Shown: positions 45,646 to 57,566 of the stretch, piece by piece
Numbering within the stretch: position 1 is the stretch's first letter
How the letters are laid out: each line of letters opens with the position of its first letter
Assembly (NCBI RefSeq): GCF_000213175.1
Contig: NW_009799104.1
Coordinates: 606,344-670,343, forward strand
Direction: 5' to 3'
Length of the DNA: 64,000 nucleotides
Origin: Neurospora tetrasperma FGSC 2508
Taxonomy: Eukaryota; Ascomycota; Sordariomycetes; Sordariales; Sordariaceae
Notes under the pieces: model-generated
What the model was told of the DNA's origin: nothing
Database searches by the model: none
The model's input: only the letters and a program-made list of their open reading frames with translations
Made by a program: the position numbers and the translations under genes

Positions 45646-48600
45646 ATGGACAACTATCCGCGCGGCAGCTTGGACCACAACATTCCCTTCCTCCTCACCC
45701 TCGGCGTCTCCCCTCCCAACTCCAGCTCAGCCCACAACCCTGAACTGGGCAAGACTCTCAAGGACCAGGCCATCGAGGTCCGGTCCGATCTTCCTCCTCT
45801 CGATCTTCCTCCCGCGCAAGCTCTGTTACACTACATCCAAGAGCGGGATGCCTCGACCTTACCATGCATCGCATACGAGCACCAGCTTCGCTACCGGTTC
45901 CGGGTCAAGTCAGCAGAGAGGGTGAGTATCCTCTAGCCGTATGATATCTAAACTATACCTTAGCTCATCTCTAACCCATTTTATTCTCTTCAGTCCTTCC
46001 TGCTGCCTCCCCGCCGCGCCCGCTTGCCCGAAGGGATAGAAGCTCCTCCGGGTGCCATCCTCCATTCGCCATTCTCGCCTCTGACTCCGATATCCCCTCT
46101 GTACCCCGACGGCCTGATCGATGGGCAATGGACGCTGAAACACCAGGAACTGATTCCCAGTGTCGTGCTCTGCTTCTACAACCTCGTCTCCGACCCAAAT
46201 CAGTCCACCCTAAGCGATAACCACATCAAGTCCGACGTGAACAAGTTGAGGAACCTGCTGATCCAATCAGGCCACAAGATCAAGCTCGCCATTGTATTTC
46301 TGTCCGACCCTTCTGGCGACCACACGGACTACCTCCAAGATCGCATTGAGATTATTCGCAGGGGCTGTGCGCTTGACCCCAAGTCGGTCTTCCTCATGCC
46401 CCCTAACGAGAACCACGAAGACCTTGCGCGCATGGCCGAGAATATGTTGATCACATTATACGGCGCTTCAATGGAGTATTACAAAGAACTGGGCAGGCAT
46501 TCCCGAAAGAAGAGAGGAAGGGGAGTTGCTCCGCCGCCAACCGTGCCACCAACAACAGGTACTTCCCAAACGCTTTCGCTGGCAGGATGGAATGTTCGTT
46601 ATGATTTCAAGTCAGCTGTACTGGCCGAATTTCGCCTGGAAATGGAGAACGCCCTGCGCTCTTACGAACAAGCATACGAGAACCTGCTAAGCTCAGAGGT
46701 TGTCGAACTAATACCAAGTTGGAGTCCTCGCTGGAACGAGGCGCGGCTTCTTGCTGACGTGATAGCCATCCGCTCCATTCGCTGCTTGTTATGGGGCGCT
46801 CAGAACAGCGCGGCCGTTCGCAGGTGGCAATTCCACCGCGAAAGGATGGCGGATCTTGTCGAGCGCCTTGGAAGAGGCACCAGCAACTATGGGTGGGAGG
46901 CCTGGCAAGCACGTTGGGCAATCGTCATGGCGAACTTGATGGAGAAGGCAGGCATCCCAGAGCTTGATCCTGCTGAGATGCGACTCTACCTCAACCCAGA
47001 AAAGAACATTATGGGGGAACGACTACAACCCTGGGAGTTCCTTCACCATACAGGTTATTGGTATCGTCTGGCTTCCAGGCACTTGTATGCCCGGAGAGCC
47101 CGGGCTCGTGCGATGCCTGAAGACGATAGGAGACCACCAGGCTCTTCTCCGGCCTCTCACCTTGCGAGCAGGGGCTTCATATATGACACCTTCATGTGTC
47201 CAGAACCCCACGAGGAGTTTCCGCTGGAGCACATGACCTATAAGGGTGTGGATCATAACGGCATGATCATCGACTGCCTATCACGAGCACTTAACGAGTT
47301 TTTGCAGAGGGACCAAGCACGGCTGGCTGCTGAGTTGTCTCTAGAGTTAGCCAGGGAACTGAGTCTCAGGCAGGAATGGGCCAAGGTTGTCGAGTTGCTG
47401 CGGCCTATCTGGCAAACCATGTCGTTCAGGAAGGAACGCTGGCCAACATTGGCCGAGGAAGTTAGCTGGGCTCTAAGGGCAGCCGCTTCAAAGACTGGTG
47501 ATCTTGGTGATGTCGTTACCATTGACTGGGAATTGCTGGACCGAGGTAAGATGCCAAGAGTTCTGAGTGACTTCGTCTGCTGATGGTAGAATATAGGCTT
47601 CACGAAACGCAAAAACTGGCAATATGACATCACAAAGTCCCTACAACCAATAACGCCGGATCCCAAGCCGCTTGTCAATATCGCAGATGGCCAGATCATC
47701 CCGCCTATTTCAGCTACCTTTGTCTTCAGAGACGAGGAAGGGAAAGCAGGCCAGACCACCCGTGCCCAACTGTGCCTCCGTTCCAACGCCCATGTCGAAT
47801 CCGCTCCCATACCATTCAGCAGGATCGAGGTCAAGTTCAATGGCAGCATCAACACTCTCGTACTAAGACATAAAATACAAGAAGAAGAAGGCAGCAAGCG
47901 ACAAAAGCATGGTAACGTTGTTTTATGTCCGGTACCCCTTGAGGATATCACCCCTAGCGATAGAGAGCCGACGACAGAAGACTCGGCCGAGGAGGATGAG
48001 AGAGGAACTGAGTTACAAGGCACCACCGACCTGACTCTTTCACCTGGTTATACTCTCGTCTGCGTTATGGACATACCACTTCGCGAACAAGGCGAAGTAA
48101 CCGCTCTTTCTCTCACCGCGACACTCGAGACTGAGTCCTTTGACCTCCACCAGTCTCTCAAACTCCGGGATATGCCCAACATGACCCACATTTGGTATCC
48201 CACACCCTCAACCAGGAAGCGCATCACCCGGCCAGTCAGTCCTCTGTCCCTCCGAATCCTTCCAAGGCCTCCCAAGATGGAGATCAAGAGCGAGATCAAG
48301 GAACAGTACTACACCAACGAGGCGATAACACTCGACTTTGACATCTACAACGCCGAAGACGTCGAGGCTCCTTCCAAGTTCGATGCGCTCTTATTCTGCG
48401 ACGAGGACGAAGCGTCATTGACTGCTCCGTCTTTCACAGTGGAAGTCGTCTCAGAAGAACAACAAACAAAAGAAGAGGAGGAGGAGAACAAGAAGAAATC
48501 TTCCACAAGCAGCTCCTCCGGCCGCGAATCCAAGGTCTCCTCTTACTTCCTCGGCGACATCCAGCCAAGCACCACCACCACCGTCCGCTTACATTTCCCA

Positions 48601-49773
48601 CCCATCGAGCGACCCAGCCGCTACGAGTTGACTCTCCGCGTAGTCTACCACCTGTCCACCAACCCCGGCACTACCATCATCCAAACCTCCGTCTTCCAAC
48701 TCAACGTGCTCAACCCCTTCGAAGCCAACTATGAGCTCCTCCCGCGCGTCCACCCCGACCCCTGGCCTTCCTTTTTCGACGCCGAAAACATCCAACCTCT
48801 TTCCCTCCCGTCTCAAGTAGAAGAGGAGGACAACGACGCAGTAGTGCCCTACAAAGGCCTCCACCAATCCTGGTCTCTCCTCACCCGCTACGCCTCCTTC
48901 GCCTCTGAAGATCTCAAGGTCGTCGACGTAGACGTCAAAGTTCTACGCCAGCCACAGCCACAGTCACAGCCTAGCCAGACGAGCTCTCCTGAGCCAATGA
49001 CCTGCCTAATCACCCGCCACCACCACGACGACTCAAACCTTCCCGTTGAAAAGGGTGGTGGCCACGTAATGAAACCACACACCATCGAAACCACCTCGTT
49101 CGATATCGTCGCGCAAAAATTCAGTCTCGACGATCGCGGCCCGGCACCACTTGACTTGGCCATGGTCATCCGATGGAAACGGCTCCCCACACCTTCCTCA
49201 TCTCCAGAAACATCTCCATCTACAGAACAAGAAGATGCCGAAGAAGAAGAAGAAACAGTAATAAACACCACCACCCTCCCCTGCCCACGCTTCTCCCTCT
49301 TCGGCATCGAACCCCGCGTGCTCGCCCACGTCACCTACCTCGACACCTATAACCCAGACTCTTTTACTCCCCTGATCCTCTTAAGGGTAATCATCGAAAA
49401 CGCCTCCAACCACTTCTTGACGTTTGGCGTATCGATGGATACCTCAAGTGAATTCGCCTTCTCGGGCCCCAAATTGTCGGCGGTGCCCGTGTTGCCTGTG
49501 AGTAGAAGGGAAGTGGAGTATAGGCTTTTGCCTACTAGCCTGGGACCTGGATCGGGCGAGACGGAAGAGAGGGAGGAAAAGAAGAAGAAAAAGGACAAGA
49601 CGAGTGAACAGCAGGGATACTGGATCAAGCCAGGCTTGACTGTGAGAGATAAGTACTTCCAGAAGGTGTTGAGGGTGATTCCTGCGTCTGAGGGGGTGAG
49701 GGTGGATGCGAAGGAGGGAGGGTTCTTGGTTTGGGTACCTACTGGTGAGGGGCCTGATGATGGTGATGAGTAG
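45646..49773 (+). CDS. TRAPP complex subunit TRAPPC11 (foie gras family)
   Basis: Three exons: 45646-45921, 45994-47545 and 47597-49773 (1334 residues). The introns are GTGAGT/CTAAC/CAG (72 nt) and GTAAGA/TAG (51 nt), both in phase. TRAPPC11 belongs to the metazoan-type TRAPPIII complex and acts in ER-Golgi traffic and autophagy. Filamentous fungi keep it although budding yeast lost it. The foie gras domain covers about residues 280-560: LRSYEQAYENLLSSEVVELI, SPRWNEARLLADVIAIRSIR, GWEAWQARWAIVMANLMEKA, and HHTGYWYRLASRHLYARRAR. The C-terminal half is a beta-rich Gryzun-type region (RLHFPPIERPSRYELTLRVV, DMPNMTHIWYPTPSTRK) with low-complexity acidic insertions (EEEEENKKKSSTSSSS). The start context is GCAACCATGG. 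It is divergent from dna2 and converges on the Kelch gene, with 145 nt between stops. Confidence 0.92.
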
Positions 49774-49918
49774 ATAATGTTGTGTTTTAAGGATCAATTC
49801 GTAAGGGAGAGAAAAGCAAGTCTTCAGCGATTAAGTTTAAGTATAAGCGAAAAAGCCTGTACAAGTAATAGACTTGACCATGATATCCGTCTTATTCAAT
49901 GGGCTCATAGTTAACAAC

Positions 49919-51961
49919 TCAACGAGTGACCTCACTGCTCTCCACACCGAGCTCACACGCCCCGTGTGAGGTATCTAGCTCTCGGGGTGGACTCGATGCG
50001 TCGAGCTCCCAGCGCTCATTGATACCTCCTCCACATGCCAATTCATCTGGCGGGGTGTACATCTCCGTTGCCAGGCCTTCTGTAGGAAGCTTTCTTTTGG
50101 GTTCGAGGGAAGGGGAATGCTTCAGTGCGTTACCATTACTCTGACCAGGTTTAAGCTCTTCGTCGGATGGTGAGGGCTTCGATCTCTTCTGCCAAAGCCA
50201 ATAAGCCAACCCAGATAGTATACACAAAATAACGGCACCGCCCACCACTCCCCCCGCAATCGATCCGGCTTTGCCAACAGACGACTGCTGACCCGAGTCT
50301 GGGCCAGGGGCGGAGGTAGCAATGGAAGTCGGGGCCGAACCCGAGGTCGTCGCGGTAAACGAAACAGGGTTCTTCAGGAACATCCTCTTCACCTCATCAG
50401 ACGACCACGATAGCGCAGACAGATTCTTATCTTGGTACCATTCCTCCACAAACTTGGGGGTCCTGTAGTCCTCTGCGTCGGCATCGTAGTTTCCATCCTT
50501 GCTCCAGACGAGATCAGTCAAATCGAAGATGCCGAGGCCCTGGGGAAAAGGATCTTCATCCCAGGTAGACCAGTTCTTACCGAGACCGCCTACTACCAGC
50601 ATTTGGCGCTTTCCGACCACGACGCAATCCTGGTTGTTGCACGGCTCGACTGAGTGTGCATCAATTTTGAGCCAGACGAAGCCTAGGAGGCTTAGGATGT
50701 AGATGTCGTCATAGAATGCGTAACGCGCCCTGGGGGCCTCGTTCTCTCCGCCGTAGATGAAACTACGTGGAGTAGAATCGAGAATAAGTTAGTTTATGCT
50801 CGGAGGCTCAGAGGGACAGATATTCCGCATGTCAAGCTGGACATCAAACAGGCATGGGATGTTTTTGGTGTTCTCACTTACAGTTCATAGGTTCCAGCCG
50901 GGCTGGCAACACCCACCATACAAAAATCAAACCGATCCGTCGGCGCATATCCCACCGTATTCTGCCATCCCCACTGCCCAGTCTTGGGATCATAAAAAGT
51001 GATATTGTTGAAATCCCGAACATCTCCAGCGATAATTCCTCCCAAAACCAACATCAAGCCATTGGAGCCAAACTGAGGGACAAAATGCGCGCGACCACCA
51101 GTCAGCATGGGCATCGCCGCGCTGGTGTCGGTTCTTGAGAAGGTCCTGCTCTTCATGTCGTAAGAGACCATACCTGGAATCGGGGTGCGATGCCAGTACT
51201 TGGGATCCATGGTGGGGGAGGTATTGTTGGAGTCTGGGTCTATCGTGATCGCTGTCGTGCCGCCTATTACAAAGGCTACACCGCCGGCGGAAGAATCGTG
51301 GGTGGCTGTGAATGCTGCCATGTCGGTCAAGTTGAGCTTGTTTAGAACGTCTGGGTTTGAAGGCCGTTCCAACGTCCAGGTGCCGCCACCTGTGCCGTCG
51401 ACCGTAAATTTCCAGATCCCGTCCTTCGTGATCTTGTCCCTGTTAATCATGTACGGCGCTCGTCCTCCAAAAATGTGGAAGGCGTCGCCACTGGGGTCAT
51501 TCCAGATTGCCTGGTCGGAAAGCGCCACTGGTCCCTTTTTGGGAGTCACCTTGATCTCGACCGTCGATGCGGTCCATGATTGTGATATGTCGATGGAGAG
51601 AGTCGAGTTACAGGGATCGGTGGCGAAGTGGCCAGGTTGTATTTCGCCGTATATCAATTGGCTTATTTCACCTCCGTCGATATAAACATAGTTTCCCAGC
51701 ACCGTTACTTGGCAATTAGTGCAGAAGTTAGCGAACATTATATACCACTGTATTTGTCAGGACGAATATGATGGGAATCGATCACCTACCTCGTGCATAG
51801 CTTCGACGAAGGAATCTGTTGGCAGGTGGGGCATCCAAATACTGCTGGTCTTGTCCGAAAACACTCGAGAAGAGAACGGAGGTGAGCAAGATCAGACTAA
51901 AGCCACGGGAAGACACTGAAGAGTAACCGCACATTGGATATAAGCGGGAGATCATTTCCAT
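49919..51961 (-). CDS. Kelch-repeat membrane protein with signal peptide
   Basis: Three exons: 51961-51790, 51707-50882 and 50762-49919 (613 residues). The N-terminus is a signal peptide (GFSLILLTSVLFSSVFGQ). After splicing, RRSYARVTVLGNYVYIDGGE forms the first Kelch blade. More blades follow: DAFHIFGGRAPY, GVAFVIGG, LMLVLGGII, FIYGGENEAPRARY and RQMLVVGGLGKNW. A Ser/Thr/Gly-rich stalk precedes one transmembrane helix (AGSIAGGVVGGAVILCILSG) and a cytoplasmic tail of about 85 residues. This layout, Kelch or galactose-oxidase-like propeller outside and tail inside, is common in filamentous ascomycetes, and its ligand is unknown. The first intron (51789-51708) ends in AAG, not the usual CAG/TAG. 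It is chosen because it alone restores YARVTVLG. The second (50881-50763) is GTAAGT/CTAAC/TAG. Confidence 0.9.
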
Positions 51962-53359
51962 GGCTGTACGCAATGATGGAGAATGGTAGGTGAGTCTGAG
52001 TTCAGGTTGAGAAGATTGAATGATCAAAGATAGATTGAACATGAAGTGTTTGGGTTACGATAGGAAAGAAGAGAAAAAAAAGGGGGGTAATACAGAGTAG
52101 AAGACAAATGATCAATGGTGTCTTTAGGTCGTACCAACCTCCCAGGACCGAGTTTGAGACACTCGAAGTCTAGTCCCTCTTATGCAACCACCAGGGCGTA
52201 CGAAACAGAACGAGGCTTTTGATAGGGGCATCCTGCGGATACTTAACTCGGATCTTCATTTTCAGGTTGCTCTCTGCCATTTGTGCTGGTACCACCGTAG
52301 CGGAAGTGCTTAATGTTGGTCGGTAAGTGGCTGAACATATTGCCCCATGAATGGAGGAGACCTTTTGGAGATATACGGGTACCCGATGACATGGTATGCA
52401 CCGCAAGAGTGAGGTTTGGCGAGAGATATACCAGGTCCGTCCCGTTGTTGGAGGGTGGAGGCGGTGAAACTGAGATCCAGTGTAACAAGGGAGCTAAGAT
52501 GTTCCTCGTCTTCGAATTATGGAAAATGCTTTTTTGCTTGACGAGTTAAAGGATCAGAGAAGACAAATTTCGTCGAAAGGAGGCATGTCACTTCAGGAGC
52601 GCAACCCGGTTGATGGCCCTTTCCTTGTAAGAAATCCACTGTGGGCTGTGCTCTTTCCAGATCCAAACATAGGTAATCTATGCTTGGGTAGTGACTTCTC
52701 TCCACGGTAATCATGTGGCAACCTTATATGAGTGGAAAGCGCGACATGACAAAGCGTGAGTGTTTCGGAAGGTGTTGGCAGGACGCAATAAGCTATAAAA
52801 CACCACAAAGAGCGGTCATACGTATTTCGCAAGACACTGATTGATTATGAAAATGGAGAGCATAACTGACAATGATGAGGCCGTCAACTTGATTCTAGCT
52901 CCTGGGCGACATAGCTATTCTTTTGTTAGTTTCTTCGAGTTTCTTTTTGCACCTTTCTGGACCTCCTTCATACTGTAGCGCTGGTCATCTTTCTCATGGA
53001 GGGGCAGAGGAGAAAGAATACCATAATGGGTAATATGCTTTATGATCTTTTGCCTAGTTTTGTTTTGTCACCATCAAGAAATAATCAGGACGCCCACCAA
53101 CACCAAAGAAGGTTCGAAACACACCGAAAAATAATCTATAAGAACAGAACTCCTTGTAACTTCTCCCCTCGCTCGCTGAATGTATTCCAAGAGCTTATGA
53201 CAGACTCATAAGTATGTCATTGGCCTTCATCAAGTGTTACGCCGGCCTTCCGAATATCTGACTCGATGGGTAAAGAAAATCAACCATGCCATGCCATCAA
53301 TCAAAGGCTAGGAACACGCTCAACACACTTTCTAAGAACACCCCAAAAATGCCTTTAGT
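51962..53359. other. Intergenic region, no gene seen
   Basis: About 1.4 kb upstream of the Kelch gene and downstream of the hypothetical gene at 53360. Frames of up to 86 codons have no domain. The A+T content rises slightly (52840-53290), but I see no transposon relic. Confidence 0.45.
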
Positions 53360-54565
53360 TCAAGCCATAACCTCCTCCTCAACTGATTCTTTCCCTGGCG
53401 GAACGACCTTCACAAACCTCCAAACCGTGCCCGCGTCCTCATCAGCATCCCAAACCACAAGTACTTGCGACCCCTCCGCAAGGCTCTCCGGCTTCACCTG
53501 TACCTTGACCAGCTTCCGGAACCGAGGCGCATGATATGGGCAACCCGTGTTCCGATGAAGATGATCAGACGGCGTCAACCTCCGCGGCTGTACAAGAAGT
53601 GAATACAGTGCGACTGTCTGAACCTGCGGCTCTGACTCCACCTCACACTTTCCAACATCCCCAAGGTCCTCAATATTTCCTTCTGCTGTCCGGCACTCTT
53701 TGACTATAATTTCATCCTTGATTATGTTTTCGTCTTCTCGTTCAAAGGCCTCAGAACCATCCACTTCCCCTTTTGAGAGCATCGCGCTTGAAGCTATATC
53801 CCCGGATTTCAAGCTCAAAAAAGCAAACTTCTCTGATATCCCAGGCCAACTGCTTGAGCATTGAATGTTTCCCCATCTCGGATTTTCGTTCCCGTCAGTG
53901 TCGTAGCCGAGAAACCTCCCAGTGGCGGCGTTGCGGAAGCTAAGCCAGTTGTCTGCCTCCACGCATTCCCAGTGCCAGTTGGTCTTGCCTTCGAGCAGCA
54001 ATGGATGTGATATACCGGGTTTCGGCTCGGGGACGCGATGTAGAGTCGGCTCGCCCTTGATTATGCTCAGGCCGCGGCTGGTAGGGTGGTGGAGGATGAT
54101 GTATGTGAAGCCGGGTGTTGGGCAATCGCTGCGGCCTTCGAAGTTGGAGAAGATGGATTGAGGATCGGGCTCTGTATTTGGGGCGTGAATGTCTGTCACT
54201 GTTTCGGCGAGTTTGGGAGGAGACAAAGAAAGTTCGGAGTATTCGGCGGAGCATTCGTGAGATGTAGGGGACGAGGGGTATGTGGGTGACTGATATTTGA
54301 TGGGGCTATGAGGTCTTAGAGATCCAACAGGAAAGGACGGAGATCGGGTGTTGTCGTGGTAAACTTTGTTGTAGATGAGACATTGCTGCCGGTTGCTAGA
54401 CGATGGCTTTGGCGTCTTGTTGTCTTGACCACCGCCACTGAACAGACCTAACAGACCTATTACCCATAAGCCTAGACGGTTGCTAGACAATGGCTTTGGC
54501 GTCTTATTGTCTTGACCACCGTCACTGAACAGACCTATCACCCATAAGCGTAGACGGTTGAACAT
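53360..54565 (-). CDS. Conserved-looking fungal hypothetical protein with internal N-terminal duplication
   Basis: A single exon of 401 residues from MFNRLRLWVIGL at 54565. An in-frame ATG at 54715 would add 50 residues. The N-terminus has two imperfect copies of NRLRLWVIGLFSDGGQDNKT PKP, coded by a tandem DNA duplication (described separately). The middle has TPGFTYIILHHPTSRGLSII and NWHWECVEADNWLSFRNAAT, then GRFLGYDTDGNENPRW. This last segment resembles the beta-trefoil pattern of fascin or ricin-like domains (surface strand, then GxFLGYD), but that is only a resemblance. The C-terminal third carries LVQPRRLTPSDHLHRN and KLVKVQVKPESLAEGSQVLV followed by VWDADEDAGTVWRFVKVVPP, again beta-strand rich. 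The hydrophobic WVIGLLGLF repeats could be membrane-associated. No function assigned. Confidence 0.7.
   Translation of the reverse strand: MFNRLRLWVIGLFSDGGQDNKTPKPLSSNRLGLWVIGLLGLFSGGGQDNKTPKPSSSNRQQCLIYNKVYHDNTRSPSFPVGSLRPHSPIKYQSPTYPSSPTSHECSAEYSELSLSPPKLAETVTDIHAPNTEPDPQSIFSNFEGRSDCPTPGFTYIILHHPTSRGLSIIKGEPTLHRVPEPKPGISHPLLLEGKTNWHWECVEADNWLSFRNAATGRFLGYDTDGNENPRWGNIQCSSSWPGISEKFAFLSLKSGDIASSAMLSKGEVDGSEAFEREDENIIKDEIIVKECRTAEGNIEDLGDVGKCEVESEPQVQTVALYSLLVQPRRLTPSDHLHRNTGCPYHAPRFRKLVKVQVKPESLAEGSQVLVVWDADEDAGTVWRFVKVVPPGKESVEEEVMA
54391..54555 (-). repeat. Tandem duplication of about 78-87 bp inside a coding region
   Basis: Unit A (54391-54477, 87 bp) and unit B (54478-54555, 78 bp) are about 90% identical and differ by one 9-bp in-frame insertion and a few substitutions. 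Both sit in the N-terminal coding region of the minus-strand gene at 53360-54565 and encode the repeated LWVIGL...GGQDNKTPKP segments. Confidence 0.9.
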
Positions 54566-56949
54566 CTGGAATGAGTATAAATACCGAATGATGTGAAATA
54601 GAGGTTGGAGAAAGAAAGGGAATCGAGAACAGGCCAGGCGAAAAGCTGTTTTTGTATCATGACGGGAAATCCATGTGGCCTCTTCCAAATCTCTGTGACC
54701 AGGTTTTGGAGACATAGCGCTGGAAAACGTGGAACCGATAATGCAAACTGCCCGGCTCCTGCAGGTAAAGGTGTCTTTAGGGATTGCAATCAAACCGGCA
54801 GCTCAGCAGCTGCCCCACTTGTTACCGAAACGGCCGAATCGCAGTGTCAAGAGACAATACCTTTTTCACGAAGTCCGATTTGCTTGAATGGTGGTACAAT
54901 CATCTGTAGGATGCTCAAGTCCGGTGCAGGTTGCATCAACGGGAGTCGACCGCACCGAGACACACTAACAGATCAGTGACAATAGTGAACGCGTTGAGTC
55001 TGAAGCAGACAGCTAAAAGTTTATGAGTTCTAGGAGACAAGGTGAGCGTCAAAAGTGCCATTCCTTCGTTGTTTGAGTTGGCATGAAACTCCAAAGTGTT
55101 GAATGTACTGACCTGTGATAGATATTCAACTGATCGAGTGTTTGTAAGTTTTCTCACATGTAGACTGCGGGTTGGGCCAGATAGAAACTGAAATCGGTGA
55201 TTTGCTTCAAGTTGATTCTGAAGAAGAGCGAGGGGCCAGAAAAATAAAAAGAATTGGAAGGGCTGGGTTCCATCGTTACCACATCTTCTCGCGGCCAGCC
55301 AGGCTCCCAAGGGAAGGAACCAACGAGCCCGCTTGACCGTGGGAACTGCTTCCTTGCTCAGGCAGCCGGCTTCCTTCCCCTTCGTGATGGCGTCCAATCG
55401 CTAGATTCCTGCTCGTCAACTCCGAGAGACAGGTGCGTGCCAGGCGTACATCCTTGGTTCGGACATGGGCCCTCAAGTACATGCAGCGAAACGTAGGCGT
55501 TGCAAGTTACCTGACTTCGCCCCCGACTTTTCCTTCCTCGCCTTGTTCACACGCACATAGAGCATTAACTGCACACGTTAAAGAAATCCTGGAACTCTCC
55601 TGCCTGTTCCATGAACTCGCCATCCATAATGCCGCCGCGTCACAAAACGCCTCGCCAACAAAAATGTAGATGTCATCGTTTTCGTCCGGTCTTATCGGCA
55701 ACAGGGCTGGTTCTGGTTGCGGACGGCTTGATTAGTGAAGTTCGTACTGCTTGTGCATGACGTGGATCTCTGCTACCGTGTAGAGGGGAGACTCGAGGAG
55801 GTTAAAGCTGGGATCATGGCAATCCTCCATAGCGTGCTTGACCTCAATGTCTGAGCCGCGCTTCGTAATTATCAACCGTGAGAACCTCGGAGTCCAAGGG
55901 TGTTCGGAAGAACAGTACCTAGGTACAACTTGAAGTGATGTTCCAAACTTGCTGAGACAGAAGGGAACGTAATGCCCGTCCATGAGGAGTCCTATATGAC
56001 CATCGTAAACTGTTATACCGCAGTCAGTGACCATCAAGGTAGTGAGAACTGCCTATCCACGCCATCCTCCATTTCTGTGACTCCCCGCTTGAGAAACTGT
56101 GCCAAGCTAAGTAAGAACTTTGAGGTGTTCATGGCATGGTGTTTCGCTGCGCCGCACAGCAAATCGGGCAAAGTGGCCTGCGTTTAATCTCGCCGTCAAA
56201 AGCATTGACCCTCAAGCTCAAGTTACATTGGTTTCCAACATATGAAGAGATTTCTCTGAAGAAGTGTGATCGAGTGTCTGAAGGGAAGGTGCCATGATGT
56301 TGGAGACTTCTGGTGAGCTAGGTAGTTGCGCTCAACCCTAACCCCTCGTGCCTCTCGTCTCTCAAACCGAACCGGATAATATCGGCCAATGCCCTCCACG
56401 TGACGACGAGTGCACAATTCCCGTCCAATTTGCATTAACCGCGTCATCCAGTCATAGGCTCATTCACAACTCTCCATCCAATCAATCGATCGCAAACTGC
56501 CGACGACAGCTGCCCAGTCGCAAACTGCGACCACCACCACAACTGCCTCACTCCTTGCAACTCAATCATCATCAGGCAACTCCGCCCGCTCTGCCCGGCC
56601 CCATATCATCACGCACGCGGACACCCAAAGTGTGGAGATTTTGCCATCCGCCCTTGTAGCGTTCGCAGTTCCCGCCTCCCGTTGTCCCCAAGAAGTGCAA
56701 CTCCACCTATCTGCATCAGTGCCCCGGATTAGTCTCGGGCAATTGAGTAATCGGGGGGTTCAGTTTAGTTCAGTTGTACCTGTCATCAACAACCTAACCT
56801 CCAATCTTCCAATCCAACTTCGACTAAAAGAGAACGAACTCACTCCCTCCCGAGCGGATTCGCTTCCCTTTCCCAACTCAACTTCAACAGCGACACTGGT
56901 CTAACCACTTCGCCGACTGCGCAACACTATACAAACCAACAAAATCAAA
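54566..56949. other. Gene-poor intergenic region
   Basis: About 2.4 kb. A 101-codon minus-strand frame (55732-56037) has a mixed, plausible composition but no domain or splice partner, so I leave it uncalled. Pyrimidine-rich sequence from about 56350 to 56949 is probably the leader of the NDUFB11 gene. A TTAGGG-like pair near 56333 is too short to matter. Confidence 0.45.
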
Positions 56950-57566
56950 ATGCCAGCCCCCACAATCCTTCGCGCCGGCGCCCTCGCTTCCCGGCGCGCA
57001 TTCAGCACCTCCCGCGCCGTCCGCAGCGGTGGTGCCCCGCACTACGACCCCCCCAGCGGCTGGCTCTTTGGCGTCAGGCCGGGCGAGGAGTACAAGAGGG
57101 AAGGGTGGGAGATCCCCTTCTTTTATGGGTTCTGCGGCAGCTTCGCTGTCGCTACGATTGCGTATGCTTTCAAGCCTGATACTTCGTAAGTTGCTTTTTT
57201 TTTCTCTCTTGCTTCCCTTATGTTGCGGTAGCTCGAGGGGGCTGGGACAAGGAAAGAGAGGGGACGCAGGAAGAGAGGTGGGGTTGAGTTGATGGATGTG
57301 GAGGAAACGGGACGGGGTCGTGAAATAGTGATGGGGAGGGGGATATCAGTAACTGCGCAGACTGCAAAGGGGGGTTCGAGGACCGAAAGCATATGAGCTT
57401 TTCGGTAAATGGGGAGCTTGCGCTAGGAGATTCAAGTCTGGCTGTGTGGTCTGAACAGCACACGCTAACATTATCCATCAACAGCATCCAAACGTGGGCT
57501 CTCGAAGAGGCTCGTCGCCGACTAGAGGCCGAGGGTATCCTCGAGGATCCTCATCCCGAGAAATAA
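56950..57566 (+). CDS. Mitochondrial complex I subunit NDUFB11/ESSS-like
   Basis: Two exons, 56950-57185 and 57485-57566 (105 residues). The 299-nt intron has GTAAGT, a CTAAC branch near 57465 and ACAG. This is an accessory membrane-arm subunit of NADH:ubiquinone oxidoreductase. The N-terminus is a typical cleavable mitochondrial presequence (MPAPTILRAGALASRRAFST SRAV). Then comes HYDPPSGWLFGVRPGEEYKR, EGWEIPF and one transmembrane helix (FFYGFCGSFAVATIAYAF). The C-terminal exon gives IQTWALEEARRRLEAEGILE DPHPEK, the ESSS signature end. Size and order match fungal homologues. The assignment is from recalled motif order. Confidence 0.85.

Noticed and set aside
55732-56037. 101-codon minus-strand frame starting MMVTDCGITV
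   Set aside because: Composition is plausible but there is no family match, splice partner or context to support a gene.
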